Origin: Flavobacterium fluvii
GTDB lineage: Bacteria > Bacteroidota > Bacteroidia > Flavobacteriales > Flavobacteriaceae
Direction of reading: 5' to 3'
DNA: 64,000 nt
Assembly: GCF_900129545.1 (NCBI RefSeq)
Contig: NZ_FQWB01000002.1
Location: forward strand, 310,001-374,000
Shown: in pieces, positions 1-10,082 of the stretch
How positions within the stretch are numbered: position 1 is the first letter of the stretch
Layout of the letters: every line of letters begins with the position of its first letter
The notes under the pieces: model-generated
What the model was told of the DNA's origin: nothing
Seen by the model: the letters and a program-made list of their open reading frames with translations, nothing else
Database searches by the model: none
Program-made: the position numbers and the translations under genes

Positions 1-403
1 TGTCAAAAACCAATTCGGCAGGAATAATGGCGTTTTTAATCAATAATTGAGGTCCGTAAAGGTCTTTCAAAATCAAATTCAGCAAACGGGCTCTTTGCAA
101 CAATCCTTTTTCGATGACTTTCCATTCAGATTCGTGAATCAGGAACGGAATGGGATCCAATTTCCAGGCACGATTTGATTCTTTATTGGAATCATACACA
201 TTATAGGTAACCCCGTTTTCCCTTAATTTTTTTACAATTTCTTGATTGCGCAATTCCAATTCTGCAATTCCAATAGATTCTAAAGTGTCAAAAAGCCCTT
301 GCCAATACGGCTTTACCTGACCATTTTGATCCAGTACTTCGTCGTAAGAATTGATTTTTTCTTTATAGGTTTGGAGCAGTCCCAATGAAATATCCTGAAT
401 CAT
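1..403 (-). CDS. Circularly permuted ATP-grasp protein (DUF404/DUF407 type), N-terminal part
   Basis: The first 134 codons of a gene that runs off the left edge, read from the ATG at 403. The translation opens MIQDISLGLLQTYKEK and contains NVYDSNKESNRAWKLDPIPF and RARLLNLILKDLYGPQ, which I recognise as the N-terminal signature of circularly permuted type-2 ATP-grasp proteins. This family is predicted to form amide or peptide bonds and usually sits beside transglutaminase-like and DUF2126 genes, as it does here: the upstream gene ends 87 bases away on the same strand. The ATP-binding core lies outside the window, so catalysis cannot be judged. Substrate unknown. Confidence 0.8.
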   Translation of the reverse strand, partial: MIQDISLGLLQTYKEKINSYDEVLDQNGQVKPYWQGLFDTLESIGIAELELRNQEIVKKLRENGVTYNVYDSNKESNRAWKLDPIPFLIHESEWKVIEKGLLQRARLLNLILKDLYGPQLLIKNAIIPAELVFD

Positions 404-490
404 TTGTCGATATTGAATGAATTACGTTTTATTATTATGCAAAATAATAGCTTTTAATGCGAACAGCAATGCAAATGTTTGAAATAAATA

Positions 491-3400
491 TTATTCTTTT
501 GCCACCCAAAAATGTCTCAAATCCAGTGTATTTGGATATTCCGGATTAACCAATTCTATAGGTGTGTCCGGTTTGAGATTGGTTTTATTTTCAGCAACAA
601 ATCTCGAAACTGTCGGTGTGTTAATAACGGGTGCGCTTTGTTCTGAAACAGCGGATGGTGTATGACCAAAATCCCAAAAACGACTAATTTTTCTAGATTC
701 AGCTTCATAGCTATTTACAGGATAAGTTTCAAAACTTCGTCCTCCGGGATGCGAAACAAAATAGGTACAGCCACCAATTGATTTATTATTCCAGGTATCA
801 ACAATATCAAAAACCAAAGGTACATCAACTCCAATATTAGGATGCAATGCCGATGGTGGATTCCAGGCTTTGTAACGAATTCCAGCCACGTATTCGCCTT
901 TGGTTCCCGTGCTTCTCAATGGAATTCTACAACCTTTGCACAGCAAAATATGGCGTTCGGGGATGATTCCAGAAACTTTAACTTGCAATCTTTCCAATGA
1001 GGAATCCACAAAACGAGCAGTTCCATTACTTGATAATTCCTCTCCCAAAACGTGCCAAGGCTCAATTCCCAAACGAATTTCCAATTGAATATTATCCACT
1101 GTAATACCTCCGTGATGCGGGAATCTAAATTCGAAAAATGGATCAAACCACGAAATATCAAAATCATAACCAGCATCTTTCAAATCATTTACTACATCAA
1201 TCATATCCAGATAAGCGAAGTGTGGCAACAGGAATTTATCGTGCAATTCGGTTCCCCAACGCACTAATTTTTTCTCATACGGATTTTTCCAAAACTTGGC
1301 TACCAAAGAACGAACCAATAGGTTTTGAACCAGATTCATGTGTTTGTGCGGAGGCATGTCAAAAGCCCGTAATTCTAGTATTCCCAAACGTCCTGTTGGC
1401 GAATCGGGAGAGTATAACTTGTCGATGCAAAATTCAGTTCTATGCGTATTTCCTGTGATGTCGGTCAGTAGATTTCTAAAAATTCGATCCACCATCCAAA
1501 AAGGAATGTCTTTGTCTTTTGGAATTTGTTCGAAGGCAATTTCCATTTCATACAAGCGTTCGTCACGACCTTCGTCAATACGAGGTGCCTGACTTGTCGG
1601 ACCAATAAACGGTCCTGCAAATAGATAACTCAAAACAGGATGATGTTGCCAATAGGTAATCAGGCTTCGCAATAAATCGGGTCTTCGCAACAGCGGACTG
1701 TCTTCTGGTTTTGAAGCACCTAATGTCACGTGATTTCCACCGCCAGTTCCGGTATGACGGCCATCAACCATAAATTTGTCGGTTCCTAAACGGGAAAGAA
1801 AAGCTTCTTCGTATAAAGCCGTGGTGTTGTCCACAATTTCCTGCCAGGATTTCGCAGGATGAACATTGACTTCAATAACACCGGGATCCGGAGTTACCAT
1901 CATTTTTTCGATGCGGTAATCGGTTTCAGGTTGATAACCTTCAATTCGAACCGGTATCTGCAATTTTTCGGCAGTTGCTTCTACTGAGGCAATCAAATCC
2001 AAATAGGTTTCCAAATAGTCTGTTGGAGGCAGGAAAACATAGATAATTCCATCACGTTCTTCCACACACATTGCAGTCGAAAAAGTCTCTACTTCAAATA
2101 ATAAAGGTTCCTTTTCTTCTGTTTCCTCTTTCGATTTTGGAGTTACATTCGCTCTGTAAGTTGGCGAAGTACTGCCGTAACGTTCTTCTACAGATTCATA
2201 ATAATCTCCTAATGGTGGTAATTCTTCGAATAAACTTCGGGAAACGGGTTGTTCTCTTTTATTTTTAGAAACTTTCGGCAACGATTCCAAAGGCAAACGC
2301 AGTCCAATAGGGGAGTTACCAGGAATAAGATAACATTGCCCTCTTCGGAATTCCCAGACACAGCTGACCCAGTTTTTGTATTCGTGAATCCATTTTAGTG
2401 GTAGTACAAAACCTGAAGGATTGTTTAGTCCTTTTTCCAATAATTTAGCCAGTGTATGACGCTGAATGGAATCTTTAAGATTAACAGCCAGCGGGTCTAG
2501 ATTAACCGGCAGTTTTCCTTCTTCCAAAGCCCAGTAAATAGGATCTTCGTAGGTAGGATTTATATTTTTGATGTCAATGCCCAGATATTTTGTCAGTTCT
2601 ATGGCAAAACGTTCGGCATCGTGAAAAGTGAGTTTTTTTCCATCTTCTTTGGCAATCAAAGCATCGTTTTTCCAAAGTGGTAATCCATCTTTTCTCCAGT
2701 ATAAAGCATATTGCCAACGCGGAAATAATTCGCCCGGATACCATTTTCCCTGACCAAAATGAAGCAATCCTCCGTGAGCAAAACGACCTTTTAGTCTAAG
2801 TGCCAAATCATAAGCGAGTTTACGTTTCAAAGGACCATCGGCAGTAGAATTCCACTCGGGAGATTCAAAATCGTCGATAGAAACAAAAGTAGGTTCGCCA
2901 CCCATTGTCAAACGAACATCACCTTCAATTAAGTCTTTTTCGACAACATTACCAACCTCCATAATGTTTTCCCATTGCTGTTCGGTGTAGGGTTTGGTCA
3001 CTCTTGGATCTTCGTGAATGCGGGTTACGGTGTTGTCAAATTCGAAATTCACCTGACAGATTTCGGTAGCACCAGTTACGGGAGCGGCACTTTCGTAATC
3101 GGGCGTGCAGCACAAAGGAATATGTCCTTCGCCGGCAAAAAGCCCGGAAGTGGGATCGAGTCCAATCCAGCCGGCTCCGGGTAAATAAACTTCTACCCAG
3201 GCATGTAAATCGGTAAAGTCATTTTCTGGTCCGGATGGTCCGTCAAGTGATTTTACATCCGATGTTAATTGAACCAAATAACCCGAAACAAATCGGGTAG
3301 CCAAGCCAATACTTCGCAATGCTTGCACCAAAAGCCAGGCAAAATCACGGCAGGAACCGCTTTGTATTTGTAATGTTTCTTCGCAGGTTTGCACGCCCAC

Positions 3401-3898
3401 TTCGAGACGAATATTGTAATTCAAGGTTTGAAAAACCAATTGATTGGCAAATACCAGAAAATCGACAGTGATCAAGTCTTTCTTTTGAGTTAATTTCGAA
3501 ACAAATTCATCAAATAGAATTCCTCTTTCATTTTGCCTTACTTCAAGGTAAGGAATCAATTCTTTGTGCAGCTTATTGTCGTACAGAAAAGGGAAATTTT
3601 CGGCGTATTCTTCGATGAAAAAATCAAAAGGATTGATGACTTCCAGTTTGGCGATTACTTCGACTTCGACCCGTAATTCGGTTGTTGGTTCGTTAAAAAC
3701 CACTCTCGCCTGATAGTTTCCAAAAGGATCCTGCTGCCAGTTGATGAAATGATTTTCGGGATAGATTTTGAATGAATATCCTTCAATTGACGTTCGGGAA
3801 TGAGCGGCAGGTCTGAGCCTGAAAATATGAGGAAATAGTTTTACACTCCGATCAAATTTATAAGCAGTTTTGTGTGAAATGGCTATTTTTATGGACAT
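491..3898 (-). CDS. Transglutaminase-like / DUF2126 (predicted amidoligase) fusion protein
   Basis: 1135 residues from the ATG at 3898. The frame extends to a TTG at 3919, but transglutaminase-N domains usually begin close to the motif IAISHKTAYKFDR seen here. Order of domains: transglutaminase N-terminal beta domain (about 1-130), transglutaminase core (about 150-260) with Cys183 in SGSCRDF, His232 in LHAW and Asp248 in GLDPTSG, then a long DUF2126 region from about 330 to the end (GDVRLTMGGEPTFVSIDD, HFGQGKWYPGE, GTGGGNHVTLG). DUF2126 is described in Pfam as a putative amidoligase. Length matches the fused family. Together with the downstream ATP-grasp gene it forms the known but biochemically unexplored transglutaminase/amidoligase/ATP-grasp neighbourhood, thought to make or trim a peptide-like product. 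No signal peptide, so probably cytoplasmic. Confidence 0.85.
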   Translation of the reverse strand: MSIKIAISHKTAYKFDRSVKLFPHIFRLRPAAHSRTSIEGYSFKIYPENHFINWQQDPFGNYQARVVFNEPTTELRVEVEVIAKLEVINPFDFFIEEYAENFPFLYDNKLHKELIPYLEVRQNERGILFDEFVSKLTQKKDLITVDFLVFANQLVFQTLNYNIRLEVGVQTCEETLQIQSGSCRDFAWLLVQALRSIGLATRFVSGYLVQLTSDVKSLDGPSGPENDFTDLHAWVEVYLPGAGWIGLDPTSGLFAGEGHIPLCCTPDYESAAPVTGATEICQVNFEFDNTVTRIHEDPRVTKPYTEQQWENIMEVGNVVEKDLIEGDVRLTMGGEPTFVSIDDFESPEWNSTADGPLKRKLAYDLALRLKGRFAHGGLLHFGQGKWYPGELFPRWQYALYWRKDGLPLWKNDALIAKEDGKKLTFHDAERFAIELTKYLGIDIKNINPTYEDPIYWALEEGKLPVNLDPLAVNLKDSIQRHTLAKLLEKGLNNPSGFVLPLKWIHEYKNWVSCVWEFRRGQCYLIPGNSPIGLRLPLESLPKVSKNKREQPVSRSLFEELPPLGDYYESVEERYGSTSPTYRANVTPKSKEETEEKEPLLFEVETFSTAMCVEERDGIIYVFLPPTDYLETYLDLIASVEATAEKLQIPVRIEGYQPETDYRIEKMMVTPDPGVIEVNVHPAKSWQEIVDNTTALYEEAFLSRLGTDKFMVDGRHTGTGGGNHVTLGASKPEDSPLLRRPDLLRSLITYWQHHPVLSYLFAGPFIGPTSQAPRIDEGRDERLYEMEIAFEQIPKDKDIPFWMVDRIFRNLLTDITGNTHRTEFCIDKLYSPDSPTGRLGILELRAFDMPPHKHMNLVQNLLVRSLVAKFWKNPYEKKLVRWGTELHDKFLLPHFAYLDMIDVVNDLKDAGYDFDISWFDPFFEFRFPHHGGITVDNIQLEIRLGIEPWHVLGEELSSNGTARFVDSSLERLQVKVSGIIPERHILLCKGCRIPLRSTGTKGEYVAGIRYKAWNPPSALHPNIGVDVPLVFDIVDTWNNKSIGGCTYFVSHPGGRSFETYPVNSYEAESRKISRFWDFGHTPSAVSEQSAPVINTPTVSRFVAENKTNLKPDTPIELVNPEYPNTLDLRHFWVAKE

Positions 3899-4124
3899 AG
3901 GGAAGTGCTTTTTTAACAACGTTGTTTAGTATATACAAATATTGAAAAAAAATCACTGATTATCGAATTTATATGATAATAATTAAACTGATTTATTTAA
4001 AATTACATCTAAATTGATTTTTTTGTGTTTTTATTTTAAGAATAATTCAAAGTGGATTAAAATCTTCAGCAAGAAGTTTAGTTTGAAATAAAGAGAACTT
4101 TCTTTTTAAAGTTGTACTGGTCTA

Positions 4125-4844
4125 TTAGGGTATTTTCTCCAATTCCAGTTTCAACTGGTCGGATTCGTTTTTTAATTTGCTCATTTCATTTCTGAAAGAA
4201 TCAATGTTTTTTTGCAACAAATCCATTTGTTCCTTTTTTTCTTCGGCGGTTCTTAATAGTTTAAAACCCGATGCATCCTGTAATTTTTTTTCGGTTACCA
4301 CCAAATTGTTTTGGTAGTCCGCCAACATTTTATTGATTTCCGAAAGTCTATTGTTGTCGCTTTGTTTTTTCTCCCTGACCATTCTTTCAGCTTCAATTTT
4401 CTCCTGCAGGACTGCCTGAACTTTTTGGTCTTCTATTTCTTTTTGTTTGAGTTCCAATTGATAGTTTTCGACTTCAGTTTTATGGTTTTTTATTCTTAAC
4501 TCTCGGCTTCTGTTTTCTTGGAGGTTATTGAAAACAATGGTTGCCGTTGTCAAAACCAAGACTCCACAAACTAAAAAAAAGCTGTTTTTAGACAAGCCCA
4601 AAATTTTGCGTTCTTCTCTTTTTTTCTCCACTTTTGGTGTAGGTTCTGGAATTGAAACAGGAGTAAAAGGAGGTGGATTTGCTATAAAAAGTCTGGTTAG
4701 TTCTGGTATTTCCCCGGCGGTTTTCCAGTGTTGCATGCCTTCGAACCAAACAGGGCTTGTTTTGGTGATATTTTTGGCTTTCAATTCTTCCATGTCAAAA
4801 GGACCGCTGCTTTCGGTTCCGTTGTGAAGATAGTATTTTTTCAT
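4125..4844 (-). CDS. GYF_2 (DUF4339) domain membrane protein with C-terminal coiled coil
   Basis: 239 residues. The N-terminus (about 1-52: MKKYYLHNGTESSGPFDMEE, then PVWFEGMQHWKTAGEIPEL) is the small GYF_2/DUF4339 fold, common as an N-terminal cytosolic module in bacterial membrane proteins. A proline-rich linker follows, then one transmembrane segment at about 86-106 (FFLVCGVLVLTTATIVF), then a Glu/Lys/Gln-rich coiled coil to the C-terminus. Topology is probably N-in with the coiled coil outside. It stands alone between an amidoligase cluster and the mnmE operon. Function unknown; GYF_2 domains are assumed to bind peptides or proteins. Confidence 0.7.
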   Translation of the reverse strand: MKKYYLHNGTESSGPFDMEELKAKNITKTSPVWFEGMQHWKTAGEIPELTRLFIANPPPFTPVSIPEPTPKVEKKREERKILGLSKNSFFLVCGVLVLTTATIVFNNLQENRSRELRIKNHKTEVENYQLELKQKEIEDQKVQAVLQEKIEAERMVREKKQSDNNRLSEINKMLADYQNNLVVTEKKLQDASGFKLLRTAEEKKEQMDLLQKNIDSFRNEMSKLKNESDQLKLELEKIP

Positions 4845-5040
4845 AAAAATGGATGCTGTAATGAGGAGATTAAATCGGTTTTTTCAAAGCTACAATCATT
4901 TTTTGATACTGCAAAATGGAGTTGTATTTTGATGGAAAATAAACAGTAATTTTCATTATTGTTGATTTTTTTCGAAGGGCGTAATGGTTATCAAACTGTA
5001 GCAAATGAGCTAGAAGAATGGTGTGTTTGAAAGTTGCAAT

Positions 5041-6788
<1,748 letters not shown>

Positions 6789-6806
6789 ATTATTTTTTAA
6801 TGATTG

Positions 6807-6835
6807 CAAAGGTAATAAATCTATAGAAGTATCAA
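6807..6835 (-). promoter_or_regulatory. Bacteroidota-type promoter of mnmE
   Basis: On the minus strand TACCTTTG (6807-6814) matches the TAnnTTTG -7 element, with TTG at 6833-6835 18 bases upstream. The predicted transcription start is about 12 bases before the ATG at 6788. Motif match only. Confidence 0.5.
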
Positions 6836-6984
6836 TTTTTAATTTTTTCGGACTCCATTTTATTTAATATCATCCAATCTTTATATTGTTTTTTATATAA
6901 AAAGCATAAATATCTGGGAATTAATATGTTAAAATTGTATCTTTATGGTTATAAGCATATGTTTAAATCTTTAAATAATTTAAA

Positions 6985-7815
6985 ATGAAACGTATTCTAT
7001 TTCCAACCGATTTTTCTGAAGTTGCCACAAATGCATTTGAATATGCTTTAGAATTTGCCAATAAAGTTCAAGGGGAATTAATGGTCCTGCATTCCTATGA
7101 TTTAATACCAATGGACGACCAGTTTTTTCCAGAGAATTTCAATGAAATATATGATTCCGTGGAGTTGGCCAATTTTGAGCAGTTCAAGGAGGAGATTCCA
7201 AAACTGAGAGCCATTATGGAAAACCACCAAATGGAACACATAAAAATGACGCATCGGCTGATGGAAGGAGATTTGAGGGCGAACATTAAAAAATCGATAC
7301 AGGAGGATAAAATAGATTATTTGGTTATGGGAACTTCGGGCGTTAGCGAATGGGAGGCTCTTTTTGCCGGTTCCAATTCGGGTTCTGTAATTTTAGGCTT
7401 GGAAATTCCCATGTTCTGTGTTCCTTCGGGAGTGAAATTTAAAAATATCAAAACGATTGGATATGTAAATCATTATACAGCCAAAGACAAAGAAACGCTT
7501 GGAGTGGTATTGGATATGGCCAAAATGATAAATGCAACCGTTAAATCCCTTTATGTGAGAACTCATAAATCAGAAATTGATGCAGGAACCAAGAAAAAAT
7601 GGGAAGAAAATTTTAGTGAGGAACCCATTGCTTTTTTTGAGGTTCGAAACGAAGAGATAAAGCAAATGACGCTGGATTTTATTTCTCATCAGGAAATCGA
7701 TGTTTTGACGATGTTGACTTATAAAAACAATATTTTTGAAGGCATGTTTGTTCCTACCTATGCCAAGAAAAATGTTTCAGAATTTGAAATTCCCATTTTG
7801 GTTATTCATGCTTGA
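6985..7815 (+). CDS. Universal stress protein with two Usp domains (copy 1)
   Basis: 276 residues with two Usp domains in tandem (about 1-145 and 150-276). The first opens MKRILFPTDFSEVATNAFEY, the usual UspA strand-loop-helix, and carries the nucleotide-binding signature MGTSG, nine residues, GS (about 112-127). The second domain is degenerate and ends EFEIPILVIHA. Family members bind ATP and help survival under stress or starvation. A same-length paralogue follows 46 bases downstream, so the pair arose by tandem duplication and is probably co-transcribed. The pair ends at a strong terminator at 8691-8728. No obvious promoter beyond a near-match TATCTTTA in the AT-rich upstream stretch. Confidence 0.9.
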   Translation: MKRILFPTDFSEVATNAFEYALEFANKVQGELMVLHSYDLIPMDDQFFPENFNEIYDSVELANFEQFKEEIPKLRAIMENHQMEHIKMTHRLMEGDLRANIKKSIQEDKIDYLVMGTSGVSEWEALFAGSNSGSVILGLEIPMFCVPSGVKFKNIKTIGYVNHYTAKDKETLGVVLDMAKMINATVKSLYVRTHKSEIDAGTKKKWEENFSEEPIAFFEVRNEEIKQMTLDFISHQEIDVLTMLTYKNNIFEGMFVPTYAKKNVSEFEIPILVIHA

Positions 7816-7861
7816 TAGCTCGTTGAATTTTTAGAAATTGTTCACTTTAATAGTATAAAAA

Positions 7862-8692
7862 ATGAAAAAGATTTTGTTTCCAACAGATTTTTCCGAAGTG
7901 GCGAACAATGCTTTTGTCCACGCTTTGGAATTTGCAAAAAAAGTGAAGGGAGAACTGGTTTTATTGCACACCTTTGAGCTGCCGGTTTTTGACAGCCAGT
8001 TTTTTCCAGAGAATTACAATGTCCTTTTCGACTCGCTTCAATTGTCCCAATTTGACATGTTCAAAGACGAGATTGCAAAACTTCGGAAGATAGCCGAAGA
8101 ATTGAAATTGGACAAAATTAAAATGAGCCACAGATTGATGGACGGCAATTTGATTTTCAATATCAAAAGAGCCATAAAGGAAGATGAAATTAAATTTGTG
8201 ATAATGGGAACAGCTGGAGCATCTGGATGGGAAGCCTTTTTCTTGGGAACCAATGCGGGTTCAGTCATCAGTACGATTAATGTTCCTGTTTTATGCATAC
8301 CATTTGAAGCCAAATTCAAAAAAATTGAAGTCATTGGATTTACGACCCGATATAGGGAGAAAGACCAAAAAGCCCTTAAAGACGTGCTGAAAATCGCTAA
8401 AAAAATGGAGGCTAAAGTGAAATGTCTTTATGTTAAAACAGATCATTCAGATGTTGCCAAAGAGACAATCAAACATTGGGAAACAGAATTTGAAGGAGAA
8501 CCAGTCCAGTTTTCCATAGTTCAAAGCGATGACGTGAAGGGAACAATTATGGATTTTATTTTATTTAAAGATATCGACGTATTGGCTATGCTTACGTATA
8601 AAAGAAATTTTTTCGTCGAACTGTTCAAGCCCAGTTTAACCCAAAAAATTGCCAACCATTCCAGTATTCCAATTTTGGCAGTACACGAATAA
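7862..8692 (+). CDS. Universal stress protein with two Usp domains (copy 2)
   Basis: 276 residues, same length and architecture as the gene before it. It opens MKKILFPTDFSEVANNAFVH and has MGTAG, nine residues, GTNAGS in domain one; domain two again lacks a clear nucleotide motif and ends SSIPILAVHE. The two copies align over their whole length but differ at many residues, so the duplication is not recent. Function as for copy 1: a cytoplasmic ATP-binding stress protein. It is the last gene of this two-gene unit and converges on dnaN. Confidence 0.9.
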   Translation: MKKILFPTDFSEVANNAFVHALEFAKKVKGELVLLHTFELPVFDSQFFPENYNVLFDSLQLSQFDMFKDEIAKLRKIAEELKLDKIKMSHRLMDGNLIFNIKRAIKEDEIKFVIMGTAGASGWEAFFLGTNAGSVISTINVPVLCIPFEAKFKKIEVIGFTTRYREKDQKALKDVLKIAKKMEAKVKCLYVKTDHSDVAKETIKHWETEFEGEPVQFSIVQSDDVKGTIMDFILFKDIDVLAMLTYKRNFFVELFKPSLTQKIANHSSIPILAVHE

Positions 8693-8728
8693 AAAAAAAA
8701 CTGTCTCAATAAATCGAGACAGTTTTTA
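8691..8728. terminator. Bidirectional intrinsic terminator between usp pair and dnaN
   Basis: CTGTCTC (8701-8707) pairs with GAGACAG (8716-8722) across an 8-base loop, with an A-run before and a T-run after, so it can stop transcription from both converging genes. Confidence 0.85.
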
Positions 8729-8773
8729 AATATAAAAATGGTTTGGTTAGTTAACTTATATTGTGGTTTTGAA

Positions 8774-9892
8774 TTAATTATTCAACATTACTGGCATTAC
8801 CAGCATCGTCACTGTTTCTCCGTCTTCCAATCCATCAACTGGAGTCAAGATTCCGGCTCTGTTAGGCAATGACATTTCAAGCATAATCATGTCGGATTGC
8901 AAGTTGGTCAACATTTCTGTCAAGAAACGGGAATTGTACCCTATTTGCATGTCGTCACCTTGATAATCACATGTCAAACGTTCTTCAGCTTTGTTCGAAT
9001 AATCAATATCTTCTGCAGAAATGTTCAGTTCGGCACCGGCAATTTTCAAACGAATTTGGTGCGTGGTTTTATTGGAGAATATCGCAACACGACGAACAGA
9101 ACTCAAGAATTGGGAACGGTCAATCATCAATTTATTTGGATTTTCTTTTGGAATTACCGCTTCATAGTTTGGATATTTTCCGTCAATCAATCGACACATC
9201 AAAACATAATTGTCGAAAGAAAAAGTGGCATTCGAATCGTTGTATTCAATCTTTACTTCCGCATCTGAAGCTCCCAAAATATTTTTCAAAATAGTCAAAG
9301 GTTTCTTTGGCATAATGAAATCGGCAACTTGTGAAGCCGTTACATCGGTTCTTGCATATTTTACCAATTTGTGGGCGTCGGTGGCCACAAATATCAAACC
9401 TTGAGGAGAAAATTGGAAGAAAACACCAGACATTACCGGACGCAAATCATCGTTTCCGGCCGCAAAAATGGTTTTGCTGATGGCTGTTGCCAAAACATCG
9501 GCAGGAACCAAAGTTACAGAAGGTTCGTCCAAGTTCACTGATTTTGGAAATTCTTCACCCGGAGCATACGCCAAGGCATATTTTCCTGAATTGGAACTAA
9601 TTTCTATCGTGCTATTTTCTTCAACGGTGAAAGTCAACGGTTGTTCTGGAAAGGTTTTAAGGATTTCCAAAAGCAATTTTGCAGGAACAGCCACGCTTCC
9701 TTTGCTGGTGGAATCGATGTCTAAAGTGGCTGACATCGTTGTTTCTAAATCAGAGGCAGAAACGGTCAAGGCACTGTTGTCCAATTCAAAAAGAAAGTTG
9801 TCCAAAATAGGCAACGTATTGCTACTGTTAATGACACTTCCTAAAACTTGTAATTGTTTCAATAAGTACGAACTCGATACTATAAATTTCAT
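8774..9892 (-). CDS. dnaN: DNA polymerase III beta subunit (sliding clamp)
   Basis: 372 residues, the normal clamp length. It forms the ring that tethers DNA polymerase III to DNA. Family features: N-terminal MKFIVSSSYLLKQLQVLGSV, SGKYALAYAPGEEFP, the central ATDAHKLVKYART (the ATDGHRL motif of the family), DGKYPNYEAVIP, and the C-terminal hydrophobic end VTMLVMPVMLNN that contributes to the cleft binding polymerase and partners. Three clamp domains can be traced. The gene has its own promoter and a long leader, and is not next to dnaA here, as is usual in flavobacteria. Confidence 0.97.
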   Translation of the reverse strand: MKFIVSSSYLLKQLQVLGSVINSSNTLPILDNFLFELDNSALTVSASDLETTMSATLDIDSTSKGSVAVPAKLLLEILKTFPEQPLTFTVEENSTIEISSNSGKYALAYAPGEEFPKSVNLDEPSVTLVPADVLATAISKTIFAAGNDDLRPVMSGVFFQFSPQGLIFVATDAHKLVKYARTDVTASQVADFIMPKKPLTILKNILGASDAEVKIEYNDSNATFSFDNYVLMCRLIDGKYPNYEAVIPKENPNKLMIDRSQFLSSVRRVAIFSNKTTHQIRLKIAGAELNISAEDIDYSNKAEERLTCDYQGDDMQIGYNSRFLTEMLTNLQSDMIMLEMSLPNRAGILTPVDGLEDGETVTMLVMPVMLNN

Positions 9893-9927
9893 ATGAAGAT
9901 TATATTTGTTTTTTATCGGAATATGGT

Positions 9928-9970
9928 ATCGCCATTTTTTATGTTAATTTGCTTGTTGAAGCATGGCGAT
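9928..9970. repeat. Inverted repeat in the dnaN leader
   Basis: ATCGCCAT (9928-9935) and ATGGCGAT (9963-9970) are perfect inverted 8-mers separated by 27 bases, inside the predicted untranslated leader of dnaN. They could form a long-loop hairpin or be a protein site; no function can be assigned. Confidence 0.35.
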
Positions 9971-10036
9971 TTCATCTGTTTTGTTTTATTTTTTCGGGTA
10001 TAAATTTCAGTGAATTTCCAAAATCTATGCTAGCCA

Positions 10037-10069
10037 CAAATATATCGTAAACTATTTTACTTTTTCAAA
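10037..10069 (-). promoter_or_regulatory. Bacteroidota-type promoter of dnaN
   Basis: On the minus strand TATATTTG (10037-10044) and TTTG (10066-10069) are spaced by 21 bases, a full match to the TTTG-19/21-TAnnTTTG consensus. It implies a leader of about 135 bases before the ATG at 9892. Confidence 0.6.
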
Positions 10070-10082
10070 TTTTTTATTAACA

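Noticed and set aside
7862..8692. A recent gene duplication of the universal stress pair.
   Set aside because: The two copies differ at many residues throughout, so the duplication is old; recorded only as tandem paralogues.
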